Positions 1 to 6,439 of a DNA stretch of 12,158 bases are shown in pieces. The stretch is from NCBI RefSeq assembly GCF_031432315.1, contig NZ_JAVKGO010000024.1, forward strand, positions 1-12,158, in the 5' to 3' direction. How positions within the stretch are numbered: position 1 is the first letter of the stretch; each line of letters starts with the position of its first letter. The position numbers and the translations under genes were made by a program. The notes under the pieces are model-generated. The model was given only the letters and a program-made list of their open reading frames with translations, was not told the origin of the DNA and did no database searches. This stretch comes from Serpentinicella sp031432315 (GTDB taxonomy: Bacteria; Bacillota; Clostridia; Peptostreptococcales; Natronincolaceae).

Positions 1-4
1 TATT

Positions 5-75
5 TTCAATAAGTGCATTATTTTTTGAATAAAAAATGCTGGAGTGTTAACCACCCCAACATTTATTATAGAACC
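5..75. repeat. Left copy of 71-bp terminal inverted repeat, probable IS end
   Basis: This segment is the exact reverse complement of 12088-12158. Identity stops abruptly at 75/76, where the inward sequence becomes unrelated AT-rich DNA; outward it reaches the window edge, so the full repeat may be longer. Read from the inner edge outward it starts GGTTCTATAATAAATG, followed by a GGGGTGG block. A sharp GG inner boundary in both copies is what one expects where an insertion sequence meets host DNA. The start resembles my recollection of ISL3-type termini, but the family is not established. An imperfect hairpin with GCATT/AATGC arms lies at 15-39. No transposase gene is present in the window. 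Confidence 0.85.
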
Positions 76-110
76 ATTTATTTTTCCTTGTTTATTTTTA
101 TTAATTACAC

Positions 111-974
111 TTATTCTGAATATTCTAATATTTCCAAAGACAATTTTGTATTTCCTAAAGGCATTATATGTACACCATTGCAGTACGCTCTTGCTTCCTT
201 TAAAAATTCTCCTGCTATTTTTATTCCTTCCTCTTGCCCTCCTAATTCCATTCTTTTCAGTATGGAATCTGGTATCTTGATACCTGGAACATTTTTTGAT
301 ATAGATTGGGCCATTTTATAACTTTTTAAGGGTAAGATACCACATAATACTGGTACGTTTAACTTTTCAACACAGTTCGTAAATTTTTGTAGGTCCTTTA
401 TATCATATACTGGTTGGGTCTGAATAAAATGCACTCCTTTTTCTACTTTTTTCTCTAATTTTTCTACTTCTTTTTCTAAATTTTCAGCACAGGGATTAGC
501 AGCAACACCAATCATAAATTCTGTGGGTGCATTTAACTGATTACCTGCCAAGTCATAACCTTTGTTCAATGTATTTACCACATTAACCAAGCCAACAGAA
601 TCTACTTGAAATACGCCTGTTGCATCTGGATGATCCCCTCTTGTAGGTTCATCACCAGTAAGCACCAATAGATTGTTCGCGCCTAAAACTGATGCACCTA
701 AAAGTTCTGATTGTAGTGCAATAGTATTTCTATCTCTACAGGTTAAGTGAAATATTGATTCGACTCCTGTTTCTGTTTTAATATGATGGGCAAGAGCAAT
801 TGCACTTGTTCTCATATTAGCCATAGGTCCATCTGTTATATTAACAGCATCGACTACCCCTTTTAAATCATTAACAGCTTGTAATAACTTCGATGTGTCA
901 ACACCTTTAGGTGGCTCTAGCTCTACTGTTATACTAAATTTTCTCTTTCTTAACTTTTCTTTTAAATGATTCAT
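111..974 (-). CDS. metF: Methylenetetrahydrofolate reductase MetF (287 aa)
   Basis: Cytoplasmic flavoprotein that reduces 5,10-methylene-THF to 5-methyl-THF, the methyl donor for the methionine synthase encoded just upstream. It is a complete single-domain TIM-barrel MetF of usual length. Visible family signatures are VELEPPKG near residues 17-24, with E18 aligning with the catalytic Glu of E. coli MetF; LTGDEP at 105-110, with D108 matching the conserved FAD-contacting Asp; and FIQTQPVYD at 183-191 in the folate site. It is the last gene of a three-gene operon: its ATG lies 3 bp after the metH stop, with an AGGGGG ribosome binding site inside the metH end. No metV or rnfC-like partner is seen, so a Wood-Ljungdahl role is less likely than methionine synthesis. 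No clear terminator follows before the repeat at 75. Confidence 0.95.
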   Translation of the reverse strand: MNHLKEKLRKRKFSITVELEPPKGVDTSKLLQAVNDLKGVVDAVNITDGPMANMRTSAIALAHHIKTETGVESIFHLTCRDRNTIALQSELLGASVLGANNLLVLTGDEPTRGDHPDATGVFQVDSVGLVNVVNTLNKGYDLAGNQLNAPTEFMIGVAANPCAENLEKEVEKLEKKVEKGVHFIQTQPVYDIKDLQKFTNCVEKLNVPVLCGILPLKSYKMAQSISKNVPGIKIPDSILKRMELGGQEEGIKIAGEFLKEARAYCNGVHIMPLGNTKLSLEILEYSE

Positions 975-977
975 TCT

Positions 978-3380
978 TTATCCCCCTATATTCATTATTC
1001 TTTTTGCAAGTCTAACAGCACTTACAGCATCCTCAGAGTAGTATGCACCAATTTCTTTAGCATAGGATTCTGTAACAACTGCCCCACCAACTACTACTGG
1101 TATTTTGTGCTCTAATTTTTTTAATTTTTCAGTTATTTTCTTCATTTCCGGCATGGTTGTTGTCATCAGTGCACTTAGACCAATCAAGTCAGCTTTTTCC
1201 TTTACTGCCGTTTGGATAATTTTTTCTTCTTCTACATCTTTTCCAAGATCGATTACATGAAAACCGTGATTTTGCAACATAATTGATACAATGTTTTTTC
1301 CAATATCATGTATATCACCTTTTACTGTTGCTATTACAACTGTACCAAGTTTTTTCTCTTTTACCGTCTTCAAATCTTTTTCTAAGTAATTAAAAACCTG
1401 TTGTGCAGACTCTGCACCTAGTAAAAGTTGTGGTAAGAAAAATATTTTTTCTTCATATTTTTTCCCTATTTCTTCTAATGCAGGTATAATACATTTATTT
1501 ACGATTTCTATAGATGCAAGCCCTTCTTTCTTTAGCTGCTTTGCTAAAGGAACACAAGCATCTTTTTCTCCATTTTTAATTGCTTTAAACAGATTATGTT
1601 CAATATTTGTATCTACATGCCTATTTTGATGCTTTTCTTCTTGTTCTTCAGAAAAATAATTCACAAATTCCTTTGCGTTTTTATCTTTTCCTGTTAGTAC
1701 ATCCGAGCTTTTAATAACTGTCCACATGCTTTCTATATATGGATTCAAAATTGGTATATCTAGCCCCGCCTCTAATGCCATGGATAAAAACGTACTATTT
1801 AATACATTTCGATTAGGTAATCCATGGGATATATTACTAATTCCTAACACAGTCTTTACGCCAAGTTTTTCTTTAACTAATCGTATGGTTTTAATACTCT
1901 CTAATGCATGATCTTGTTGTGCACCTGCCGTTAGGACAAGGGTATCTATAAATATATCTTTAGGATTAAGACCATACTCTACTGCTGTATTTACGATTTT
2001 CTCGGCTATAACAAAACGTTCCTCTGCTTTTTTCGGTATTCCTTTATGGTCCAGCGTCAATCCTAAAACTGCAGCTCCATATTTTTTTGCTAATTGTAAA
2101 ACTTTATGTAAATGTTTTTCATCCCCATTTGTAGAGTTAATTAAAGCTTTTCCACTATAAGCTTTTAGCCCTTCTTCCATTGCTTCAAAATTTACCGTAT
2201 CTATACTCACCGGCGCTTGTATACTTCTTTGAATTTCATAAATAGCATCTTTCATCACTTGACGCTCTTCAGTCAGATTCACGCCGACATTTACATCAAT
2301 AATATCTGCATTTGCTTCAACCTGCTTTACTGCTTCTTTGGAGAGGACACTTAATTTATTTTCTTTTATGGCTTCTGCTAAATATTTTTTTGCTGTGGGA
2401 TTAATACATTCTCCAATTACTTTAGTAGGGAGATCTTCGTTTAGTATTAATGTTTTTGTCATGCTCGCTAATTTAGTAAATGGAATTTCTGCTTTAGGTT
2501 CTGGTTGTAGCTTATTGGTCATTTTTCTAATCGCTTTTATATGCTCCGGGGTCGTACCGCAACAGCCGCCAATTATATTAACACCTGCTTTTACTAATGC
2601 TTCTACATAACTAGCCATAGCATCTGCAGTTAAATTGAATTGGGTTTGCCCATTCACTAACACCGGTAATCCGGCGTTTGGTTGAACAATTATATTTTTA
2701 TCAGTAACCTTTCTCATACGTTTTACAATATCTATCATTAAATCTGGGCCAAAACCACAGTTTATACCCAGTACATCTACCCCTATTGCCTCTAAAATAG
2801 TAGCAATACTTTCTGGATCGGAACCTGTTAACGTCCTTTGTTTTTCATCAAAAGTTAGAGTGCATATTATAGGAACATCACCGGCATCTTTTGCTGCAAT
2901 CACAGCTGCTCTTGCTTCTTGTATGTCTGTCATTGTCTCTATAACTAGTAAATCTACACCGGCATCAATTAATAATTTTGCCTGCTCAAAAAAAACATCA
3001 TAAGCCTCATCAAAGAGTAGATCTCCTAAGGGATATAATAATTTTCCTGTTGGTCCTATATCCCCTGCTACTAATACATTTTCTTTCTCCTCTTGCTTTG
3101 CAAGACGAACAGCTTCTTGATTTATTTCTGTAATTTCACCTTCTAAGTTGTATGCTTTTAACTTTATTCTATTGGCCCCAAAAGTATTTGTTTGAATAAT
3201 ATGCGCGCCTGAATCGATGTATGCGCTATGGATGTCTTTTATTATTTCTTTTTGATTTAAATTATATATTTCTGGACATTCCCCCGACACTAAACCTTTT
3301 TTTTGAAGCATTGTTCCCATTGCTCCATCAAAAACCAAAACTTTTTTTGACAATAAATCAGTCAACATTTTTTTATTCAT
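978..3380 (-). CDS. metH: Cobalamin-dependent methionine synthase MetH lacking the activation domain (800 aa)
   Basis: Transfers a methyl group from methyl-THF through cobalamin to homocysteine. Domains in order: homocysteine-binding barrel (about 1-290) with zinc ligands C208 (GINCG) and C273-C274 (GGCCGT); pterin-binding barrel (about 318-565) starting at VIGECINPTA; four-helix cap (about 590-675); and cobalamin-binding Rossmann domain (about 677-800) with GDIHDIGKN at 688-696, where D689, H691 and G694 form the DxHxxG motif and H691 is the lower cobalt ligand. E. coli MetH has about 1227 residues because it carries a C-terminal SAM-binding activation domain. This protein ends after the cobalamin domain without sign of truncation, and the missing function is encoded by the next gene upstream, 23 bp away. 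The ATG has an AGAGG site at good distance. Expression is expected to follow the SAM-I riboswitch at 4188-4289. Confidence 0.95.
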   Translation of the reverse strand: MNKKMLTDLLSKKVLVFDGAMGTMLQKKGLVSGECPEIYNLNQKEIIKDIHSAYIDSGAHIIQTNTFGANRIKLKAYNLEGEITEINQEAVRLAKQEEKENVLVAGDIGPTGKLLYPLGDLLFDEAYDVFFEQAKLLIDAGVDLLVIETMTDIQEARAAVIAAKDAGDVPIICTLTFDEKQRTLTGSDPESIATILEAIGVDVLGINCGFGPDLMIDIVKRMRKVTDKNIIVQPNAGLPVLVNGQTQFNLTADAMASYVEALVKAGVNIIGGCCGTTPEHIKAIRKMTNKLQPEPKAEIPFTKLASMTKTLILNEDLPTKVIGECINPTAKKYLAEAIKENKLSVLSKEAVKQVEANADIIDVNVGVNLTEERQVMKDAIYEIQRSIQAPVSIDTVNFEAMEEGLKAYSGKALINSTNGDEKHLHKVLQLAKKYGAAVLGLTLDHKGIPKKAEERFVIAEKIVNTAVEYGLNPKDIFIDTLVLTAGAQQDHALESIKTIRLVKEKLGVKTVLGISNISHGLPNRNVLNSTFLSMALEAGLDIPILNPYIESMWTVIKSSDVLTGKDKNAKEFVNYFSEEQEEKHQNRHVDTNIEHNLFKAIKNGEKDACVPLAKQLKKEGLASIEIVNKCIIPALEEIGKKYEEKIFFLPQLLLGAESAQQVFNYLEKDLKTVKEKKLGTVVIATVKGDIHDIGKNIVSIMLQNHGFHVIDLGKDVEEEKIIQTAVKEKADLIGLSALMTTTMPEMKKITEKLKKLEHKIPVVVGGAVVTESYAKEIGAYYSEDAVSAVRLAKRIMNIGG

Positions 3381-3403
3381 TTACTCAAACCTCTTTCCCT
3401 TAA

Positions 3404-4093
3404 TTATTTGTAGTTTGCACCTTCACGATAAGAACAATGTTCTAAGTTACAGTAGCTACATTTGTCTTTTCTATTTGTATTGTTCTTTTTTGTCCACCCA
3501 ACTAAAGCTGTAACAGATTTTCTAGGTATTAAAATACTACTATCTGTAATCCTTAGATCTATTTCCTTTGTATTTAACAGATCTAAAATACTATTTTGAT
3601 TTGTAATTGTAAAATCCCCATATCCTGGACTAAATCTCCTTGTTAATCTATATCCATTCTGTAAAGCTTCTTGTTCTACAATTTGATTTAATTTGTTTAT
3701 TGATTCTTCTGCCGCTTCTGAACCAATTGCATCCATAATCAGCCCTCGAGTATATTCTCCTTTTTCATTTAGTTTATCTATGTGATTATCAAGTTGCTGT
3801 CCAATAGTAACGGCTATAAAGGTAGTATACCTACTTCCATCTAATAACTGCTCTATATCAGCGGACTTAATTTGGTAATCTACATCAGCTAAATAAATTT
3901 TTTCTTTATTTATTTGCTTAATTTCAAATGTCTGATATATCCCTACTGGATTAATTAAACGTTTGGCTTCATCAATACAGTCTTCAATTAATTGGCTCAT
4001 CTTTTCTGTTAGTTCAGTCTTGCCCTTTTGGTACCCCAAATGCCTTAGTATTTTTTCTTTTTCTAAATGTTGGATATCTATATTATGTATCAC
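3404..4093 (-). CDS. Stand-alone methionine synthase activation-domain protein (229 aa)
   Basis: Homologous to the C-terminal SAM-binding activation domain of large MetH proteins, here as a separate polypeptide. It is expected to dock on the MetH cobalamin domain and supply SAM for reductive remethylation of inactive cob(II)alamin. Evidence is RRFSPGYGDF at 152-161, matching the RPAPGY SAM-binding loop of E. coli MetH; the helix DAIGSEAAEE at 121-130; and position as first gene of the operon whose metH lacks this domain. A separately encoded activator of this kind is known from Thermotoga maritima (TM0269). The C-terminus carries a cysteine cluster, C212-x2-C215-x4-C220, absent from the E. 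coli domain. The start is GTG: an in-frame TGA lies two codons upstream, and the nearby ATG codons at the GAGGTGATG ribosome binding site are in a frame that stops after six codons. Confidence 0.88.
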   Translation of the reverse strand: MIHNIDIQHLEKEKILRHLGYQKGKTELTEKMSQLIEDCIDEAKRLINPVGIYQTFEIKQINKEKIYLADVDYQIKSADIEQLLDGSRYTTFIAVTIGQQLDNHIDKLNEKGEYTRGLIMDAIGSEAAEESINKLNQIVEQEALQNGYRLTRRFSPGYGDFTITNQNSILDLLNTKEIDLRITDSSILIPRKSVTALVGWTKKNNTNRKDKCSYCNLEHCSYREGANYK

Positions 4094-4134
4094 GGTTCAT
4101 CATCACCTCAATTAATTAATATTATCTCTTTTTC

Positions 4135-4174
4135 AAAATAAAAAAACTACTTTTCTAATGAGAAAAGTAGTTTT
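4135..4174 (-). terminator. Intrinsic terminator of the SAM-I riboswitch (attenuator)
   Basis: Perfect 14-bp stem (4161-4174 with 4143-4156), 4-base loop, then a U-rich run in the minus-strand RNA. It stands between the SAM-I aptamer and the first gene of the met operon, so it is the expression platform. The loop region CUCAUUAG is complementary to the 3' strand of aptamer stem P1 (CUGAU and AUGAG), which suggests an antiterminator pairing when SAM is absent; that pairing is inferred by eye. Confidence 0.92.
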
Positions 4175-4187
4175 GATCTAACCCTTA

Positions 4188-4289
4188 CTCATCTATCAGA
4201 ACTTAGTTCTGCAGGAATTAGCACCTTGCATATATATTGCAGGTTGCCGGGTTTCATCGGGCCAGTCCCTCCACCACTCTGGATAAGAA
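4188..4289 (-). promoter_or_regulatory. SAM-I (S-box) riboswitch controlling the met operon
   Basis: The minus-strand RNA matches the S-box consensus core block by block. GTGGTGGAGGGACTGGCCC runs into GATGAAACCCGGCAACC (4258-4242), followed by a small AU-rich hairpin (P3), GGTGCTAATTCCTGCAG (4225-4209), a P4 hairpin of GAACTAAGTTC type, and the closing P1 strand GATAGATGAG. P1 begins with CTTATC at 4287-4282. The aptamer is followed at once by a strong terminator and then the MetH activation gene. By the known behaviour of this class, SAM binding stabilises P1, frees the terminator and turns the operon off. Confidence 0.97.
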
Positions 4290-4324
4290 TATTTATTTTT
4301 TAAAATTTCAGAATTATTTATTCA

Positions 4325-4353
4325 AGTTTAATCTATTCCTCGAAGTATGTCAA
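4325..4353 (-). promoter_or_regulatory. Sigma-A type promoter of the SAM-riboswitch/met operon
   Basis: Perfect -35 box TTGACA (4353-4348), 17-bp spacer, and -10 box TAAACT (4330-4325; 4 of 6 matches). Predicted initiation is near 4318, about 30 nt before the aptamer. The -35 box lies within about 20 bp of the stop codon of the L,D-transpeptidase gene. No terminator is seen between the two, so read-through from that gene could also enter the riboswitch. Confidence 0.75.
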
Positions 4354-4369
4354 GTACTATAGTTAAACT

Positions 4370-5212
4370 TTATGGTTCTCTATTATCTGTATACTGGTCC
4401 CTTGCAAGTATAAGTTCCTGATAGGTATCTACACTTACTACCCCATCGGCAAAAATATTGAAATCTCTCTGAAAGTTTCGAACTGCTTCTTGGGTTTGTG
4501 CATCATACACACCATCTATCTCTCCATCATAGTATCCTAAGAGGGTAAGAATTGTCTTTACTTCGAAAACATCTGGTCCCGGTTCTATATCAACATCCAG
4601 TATTCGTCCAGTAAATACATCCCCTGTAATTTTTACCGGTGTTCCCAAAGGAACAATGTCGTAAAGTTCATTTACATCTTCGTTAAACATTCGCACACAA
4701 CCTCTACTTGCCTCGGTACCAATTGATTCTGGTTCGTCTGTACCATGTATTCCATAGCCTCCCCAAGGCACATTTATCCGCATCCATCTTGTTCCAAATG
4801 GTCCACCGGGATTCCTTGTTTTCTGTATTATTTGCCAATCTCCTACAGGTGTTGGTGTTGATGGTGTCCCTACGGCAACACGATAGGCATTGAGTATCTC
4901 TGTAAACCTTTTTAGCGTAAGTGTTGTTCTTTCTAAATCGATCTCAATAGTATACCCTTCTTCTGGAATAGGATACTCTCTTTCAGGACTTAGTCCTATA
5001 GCATTCCAAGTATCTGGTCCTACAATGCCATCAGGCGGTAACCCATAATCAGTTTGAAAGGCTCTCACAGCTTCAAATATTTCTTCATCATATATCATAT
5101 CTATGGGTCCATCGTAAAAACCTAACTCTGTTAACCGTTCTTGTACATGCATTACATCAGGACCTTGCATATATGGTGATAAAAGCCTTAAATATCTACT
5201 CGTTAGCTTCAT
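4370..5212 (-). CDS. L,D-transpeptidase (YkuD) flanked by two peptidoglycan-binding domains (280 aa)
   Basis: Cell-wall enzyme expected to form 3-3 peptidoglycan cross-links or attach proteins to wall peptides. Three modules are visible: a PG_binding_1 repeat (about 15-73, VQERLTELGFYDGPID and AVRAFQTDYGL...DGIVGPDTW), a YkuD catalytic domain (about 86-197), and a second PG_binding_1 repeat (about 210-270, GYYDGEIDGVYD and AVRNFQRDF). The catalytic signature is intact: H156 in HGTDEP and SRGC with nucleophile C172, followed by VRM. There is no signal peptide or membrane segment at the N-terminus (MKLTSRYLRLLSPY), and no better upstream start, since the ATG has an AAGGAGG site 8 nt ahead. A cytoplasmically made, spore-coat or lysis-released role, as for B. 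subtilis YkuD, is therefore possible. A terminator separates it from the upstream flavin lipoprotein; I see no convincing promoter in the short remaining leader. Confidence 0.92.
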   Translation of the reverse strand: MKLTSRYLRLLSPYMQGPDVMHVQERLTELGFYDGPIDMIYDEEIFEAVRAFQTDYGLPPDGIVGPDTWNAIGLSPEREYPIPEEGYTIEIDLERTTLTLKRFTEILNAYRVAVGTPSTPTPVGDWQIIQKTRNPGGPFGTRWMRINVPWGGYGIHGTDEPESIGTEASRGCVRMFNEDVNELYDIVPLGTPVKITGDVFTGRILDVDIEPGPDVFEVKTILTLLGYYDGEIDGVYDAQTQEAVRNFQRDFNIFADGVVSVDTYQELILARDQYTDNREP

Positions 5213-5261
5213 AACTCACCCCTCCTTGATATATGATACGTTATTCCCTTTAAATGTTTAC

Positions 5262-5296
5262 AAAAAAAATCTTACCCCTTGTGGGATAAGATTTTT
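5262..5296 (-). terminator. Intrinsic terminator after the FMN-binding lipoprotein gene
   Basis: A 10-bp AAAAATCTTA-type stem extended by three G-C pairs across one mismatch (arms 5296-5283 and 5278-5265), with a 4-base loop and a run of eight U in the minus-strand RNA. It lies 13 bp after the lipoprotein stop codon and insulates it from the downstream L,D-transpeptidase gene. An A-run on the other side gives weak potential on the plus strand, where no gene ends. Confidence 0.85.
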
Positions 5297-5308
5297 ATAA
5301 TAAACATA

Positions 5309-6031
5309 TTATTTAGCTGCTTTTTCAAGGGCTCTTTCTACTGCTTGTTGCCATTTGTTACTTGAACTTGTTGCACCAGTGTATTCATCCACATCTGCAC
5401 TGTTTGCTTCAACAAATCTACCTGGCATTTCTTCTAAAGCTTCATGCCATTGCTCAAATGTATAGTCTTCGTCTTTTAATACTTCTTCTTCGTCATCCAT
5501 TCTTGTCTCTTTTAACTCAACATCTACGATGTTATCATTTTCGATTGTTACCCTTGCAATCCCACGACTACCTCTTTCATCTACATCCGAAACTCCGTGG
5601 AATACACCTTCGAAGTAAGTTGCATCACTAGTATCTACAAGGGCCATTTCTAATGCTCTTTCTACTGATTGTTTCCAGTAGTTACTTGAGCTTGTTGCTC
5701 CTGTAAATACATCTACGTCAGCGCTGTTTGCTTCAACAAATCTACCTGGCATTTCTTCTTTTGCATCATGGAACGCATCATATCCGTAATCTGAATCTTT
5801 TTCTTCACCGAAATCATTAAATTCAGCTACTTGCACATCTACGATCGCATCATCTTCAATTGTTACTGTTGCCATACCATAACCTCTTGCTCCTGCATCA
5901 GAGTAAGCAGTGTATGTACCATCTTGATACGTATTTGTTGCGTCTCCACCAGTTGCTGGTGTATCTGAAGAACATCCTACGATAACAAAAATCATTGCTA
6001 CAGCTAATAAAATCGTTAATAGTTTTTTCAT
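5309..6031 (-). CDS. Lipoprotein with two FMN-binding domains, flavinylation substrate (240 aa)
   Basis: Predicted extracytoplasmic, membrane-anchored flavoprotein. Residues 1-20 are a lipoprotein signal (two Lys, hydrophobic stretch, lipobox VGC with C20 as lipidation site), then a Ser/Thr/Gly linker. Two FMN_bind domains follow, about 36-131 and 137-239, each starting YxDGxY- or FxGVFHG-like and ending in a shared block, EMPGRFVEANSADVD then TGATSSS. The motif D-x-x-T-G-A-T is the site where ApbE attaches FMN; predicted modified residues are T113 and T221. The divergent neighbour is ApbE. Two-site flavinylated lipoproteins such as Listeria PplA act in extracellular electron transfer; whether this one does is inference, as no partner dehydrogenase lies in the window. 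Acidic linkers separate the motifs. The ATG has AAGGAGG 7 nt upstream and a good promoter further up. Confidence 0.93.
   Translation of the reverse strand: MKKLLTILLAVAMIFVIVGCSSDTPATGGDATNTYQDGTYTAYSDAGARGYGMATVTIEDDAIVDVQVAEFNDFGEEKDSDYGYDAFHDAKEEMPGRFVEANSADVDVFTGATSSSNYWKQSVERALEMALVDTSDATYFEGVFHGVSDVDERGSRGIARVTIENDNIVDVELKETRMDDEEEVLKDEDYTFEQWHEALEEMPGRFVEANSADVDEYTGATSSSNKWQQAVERALEKAAK
5400..5435. repeat. 36-bp direct repeat, copy in the second FMN domain
   Basis: Identical over 36 bp to 5724-5759. It encodes the end of the EEMPGRFVEANSA block of FMN domain 2. Nucleotide identity, including synonymous positions, is stronger than protein conservation needs and suggests recent duplication or gene conversion between the two domains. 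Confidence 0.9.
5724..5759. repeat. 36-bp direct repeat, copy in the first FMN domain
   Basis: Partner of 5400-5435, lying in FMN domain 1 just before the TGATSSS flavinylation motif. Both copies are in the same orientation and reading frame, 324 bp apart, so recombination between them would remove exactly 108 codons and leave a single-domain protein in frame. Confidence 0.9.
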
Positions 6032-6106
6032 TTCTATTCCTCCTTGTTTTTGATTGTTAAATATTCGTCAAAGTTCGCCAATAATCGACAATACATGACT
6101 AAAATG

Positions 6107-6135
6107 ATTATAAACGATATTTTGATATTAATCAA
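6107..6135 (-). promoter_or_regulatory. Promoter of the FMN-binding lipoprotein gene
   Basis: Minus-strand -35 box TTGATT (6135-6130), 17-bp spacer and perfect -10 box TATAAT (6112-6107). Predicted start of RNA is near 6100, giving a leader of about 70 nt before the ATG at 6031. The -35 element is one half of the FNR-like palindrome at 6122-6135. Confidence 0.75.
6122..6135. promoter_or_regulatory. FNR/CRP-family-like operator over the lipoprotein -35 box
   Basis: TTGATATTAATCAA is a perfect match to the classical FNR consensus TTGAT-N4-ATCAA. It overlaps the -35 hexamer of the lipoprotein promoter, with its centre roughly 28 bp upstream of the predicted start, a position that would favour repression rather than activation. 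The surroundings are AT-rich, so a chance match is possible, and Firmicutes Fnr proteins often use other sequences. Confidence 0.4.
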
Positions 6136-6208
6136 TTGCATTTTAAATTGTTGTAATTAATGAAATTTTCAGAATGCTAAAATTTTGTAATAGATATAAG
6201 ACTTTTTA

Positions 6209-6303
6209 AAAGCGCCTAGGTCGCTTTAGTTAAAAAACTTTCAGTTCGTCTACTGCTTCAACACTTTCTGTTCTTCTGCAAGGGCCCATATAGTCGGAAA
6301 GTG
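6209..6303. other. Unassigned structured block in the divergent intergenic region
   Basis: The 408 bp between the lipoprotein and apbE starts (6032-6439) contain this block of higher GC than its surroundings. A hairpin with AAAGCG/CGCTTT arms and CCTAGG in the loop lies at 6209-6227. A second hairpin pairs CACTTTCTG (6262-6270) with CGGAAAGTG (6295-6303) around a loop that contains GGGCCC. On the minus strand an open frame after a TAA runs across the block and ends at the stop 6230-6232; from its only ATG (6289) it would encode 19 residues starting MGPCRRTESVEAV, without a ribosome binding site. It lies upstream of both mapped promoters, so it is not a leader of either neighbour. It may be a small RNA, a gene remnant or a regulatory structure; I do not recognise it. 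Confidence 0.4.
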
Positions 6304-6383
6304 CTCTGTTTATTATAACTTTTCCAGTATATTAATACCCCCATTACTTATAATTAAACAAATTTTGCTAAATACTATGTTTG

Positions 6384-6412
6384 TTTACTTTCATAATTAA
6401 TATTGCTATAAT
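6384..6412 (+). promoter_or_regulatory. Promoter of apbE
   Basis: The -35-like box TTTACT (6384-6389), a 17-bp spacer and a perfect -10 box TATAAT (6407-6412) preceded by TGC, giving an extended -10. RNA should start near 6419, leaving a leader of about 20 nt with an AAGGAG ribosome binding site at 6424-6429, 10 nt before the ATG. Confidence 0.75.
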
Positions 6413-6439
6413 ATTATCCAGAAAAGGAGCTGTTATAAT

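Noticed and set aside
13..321. Plus-strand frame of about 100 codons crossing the left repeat
   Set aside because: It lies largely antisense to the end of metF, has no ribosome binding site and shows no protein family features.
111..974. Wood-Ljungdahl type MetF
   Set aside because: There is no metV, rnfC2 or acs gene nearby and the gene is in a SAM-controlled methionine operon.
2338..2610. Plus-strand frame of 90 codons inside metH, and a similar one at 9429-9737 inside cphA
   Set aside because: Both are antisense to strongly conserved coding sequence and simply reflect its codon pattern.
5399..5760. CRISPR-like repeat pair
   Set aside because: Only two copies, both coding, at a 324-bp interval matching a protein domain duplication.
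6282..6306. Possible FMN riboswitch, because ATAGTCGGA resembles part of the RFN element
   Set aside because: The other conserved RFN blocks are missing on both strands, and the segment lies upstream of both promoters rather than in a leader.
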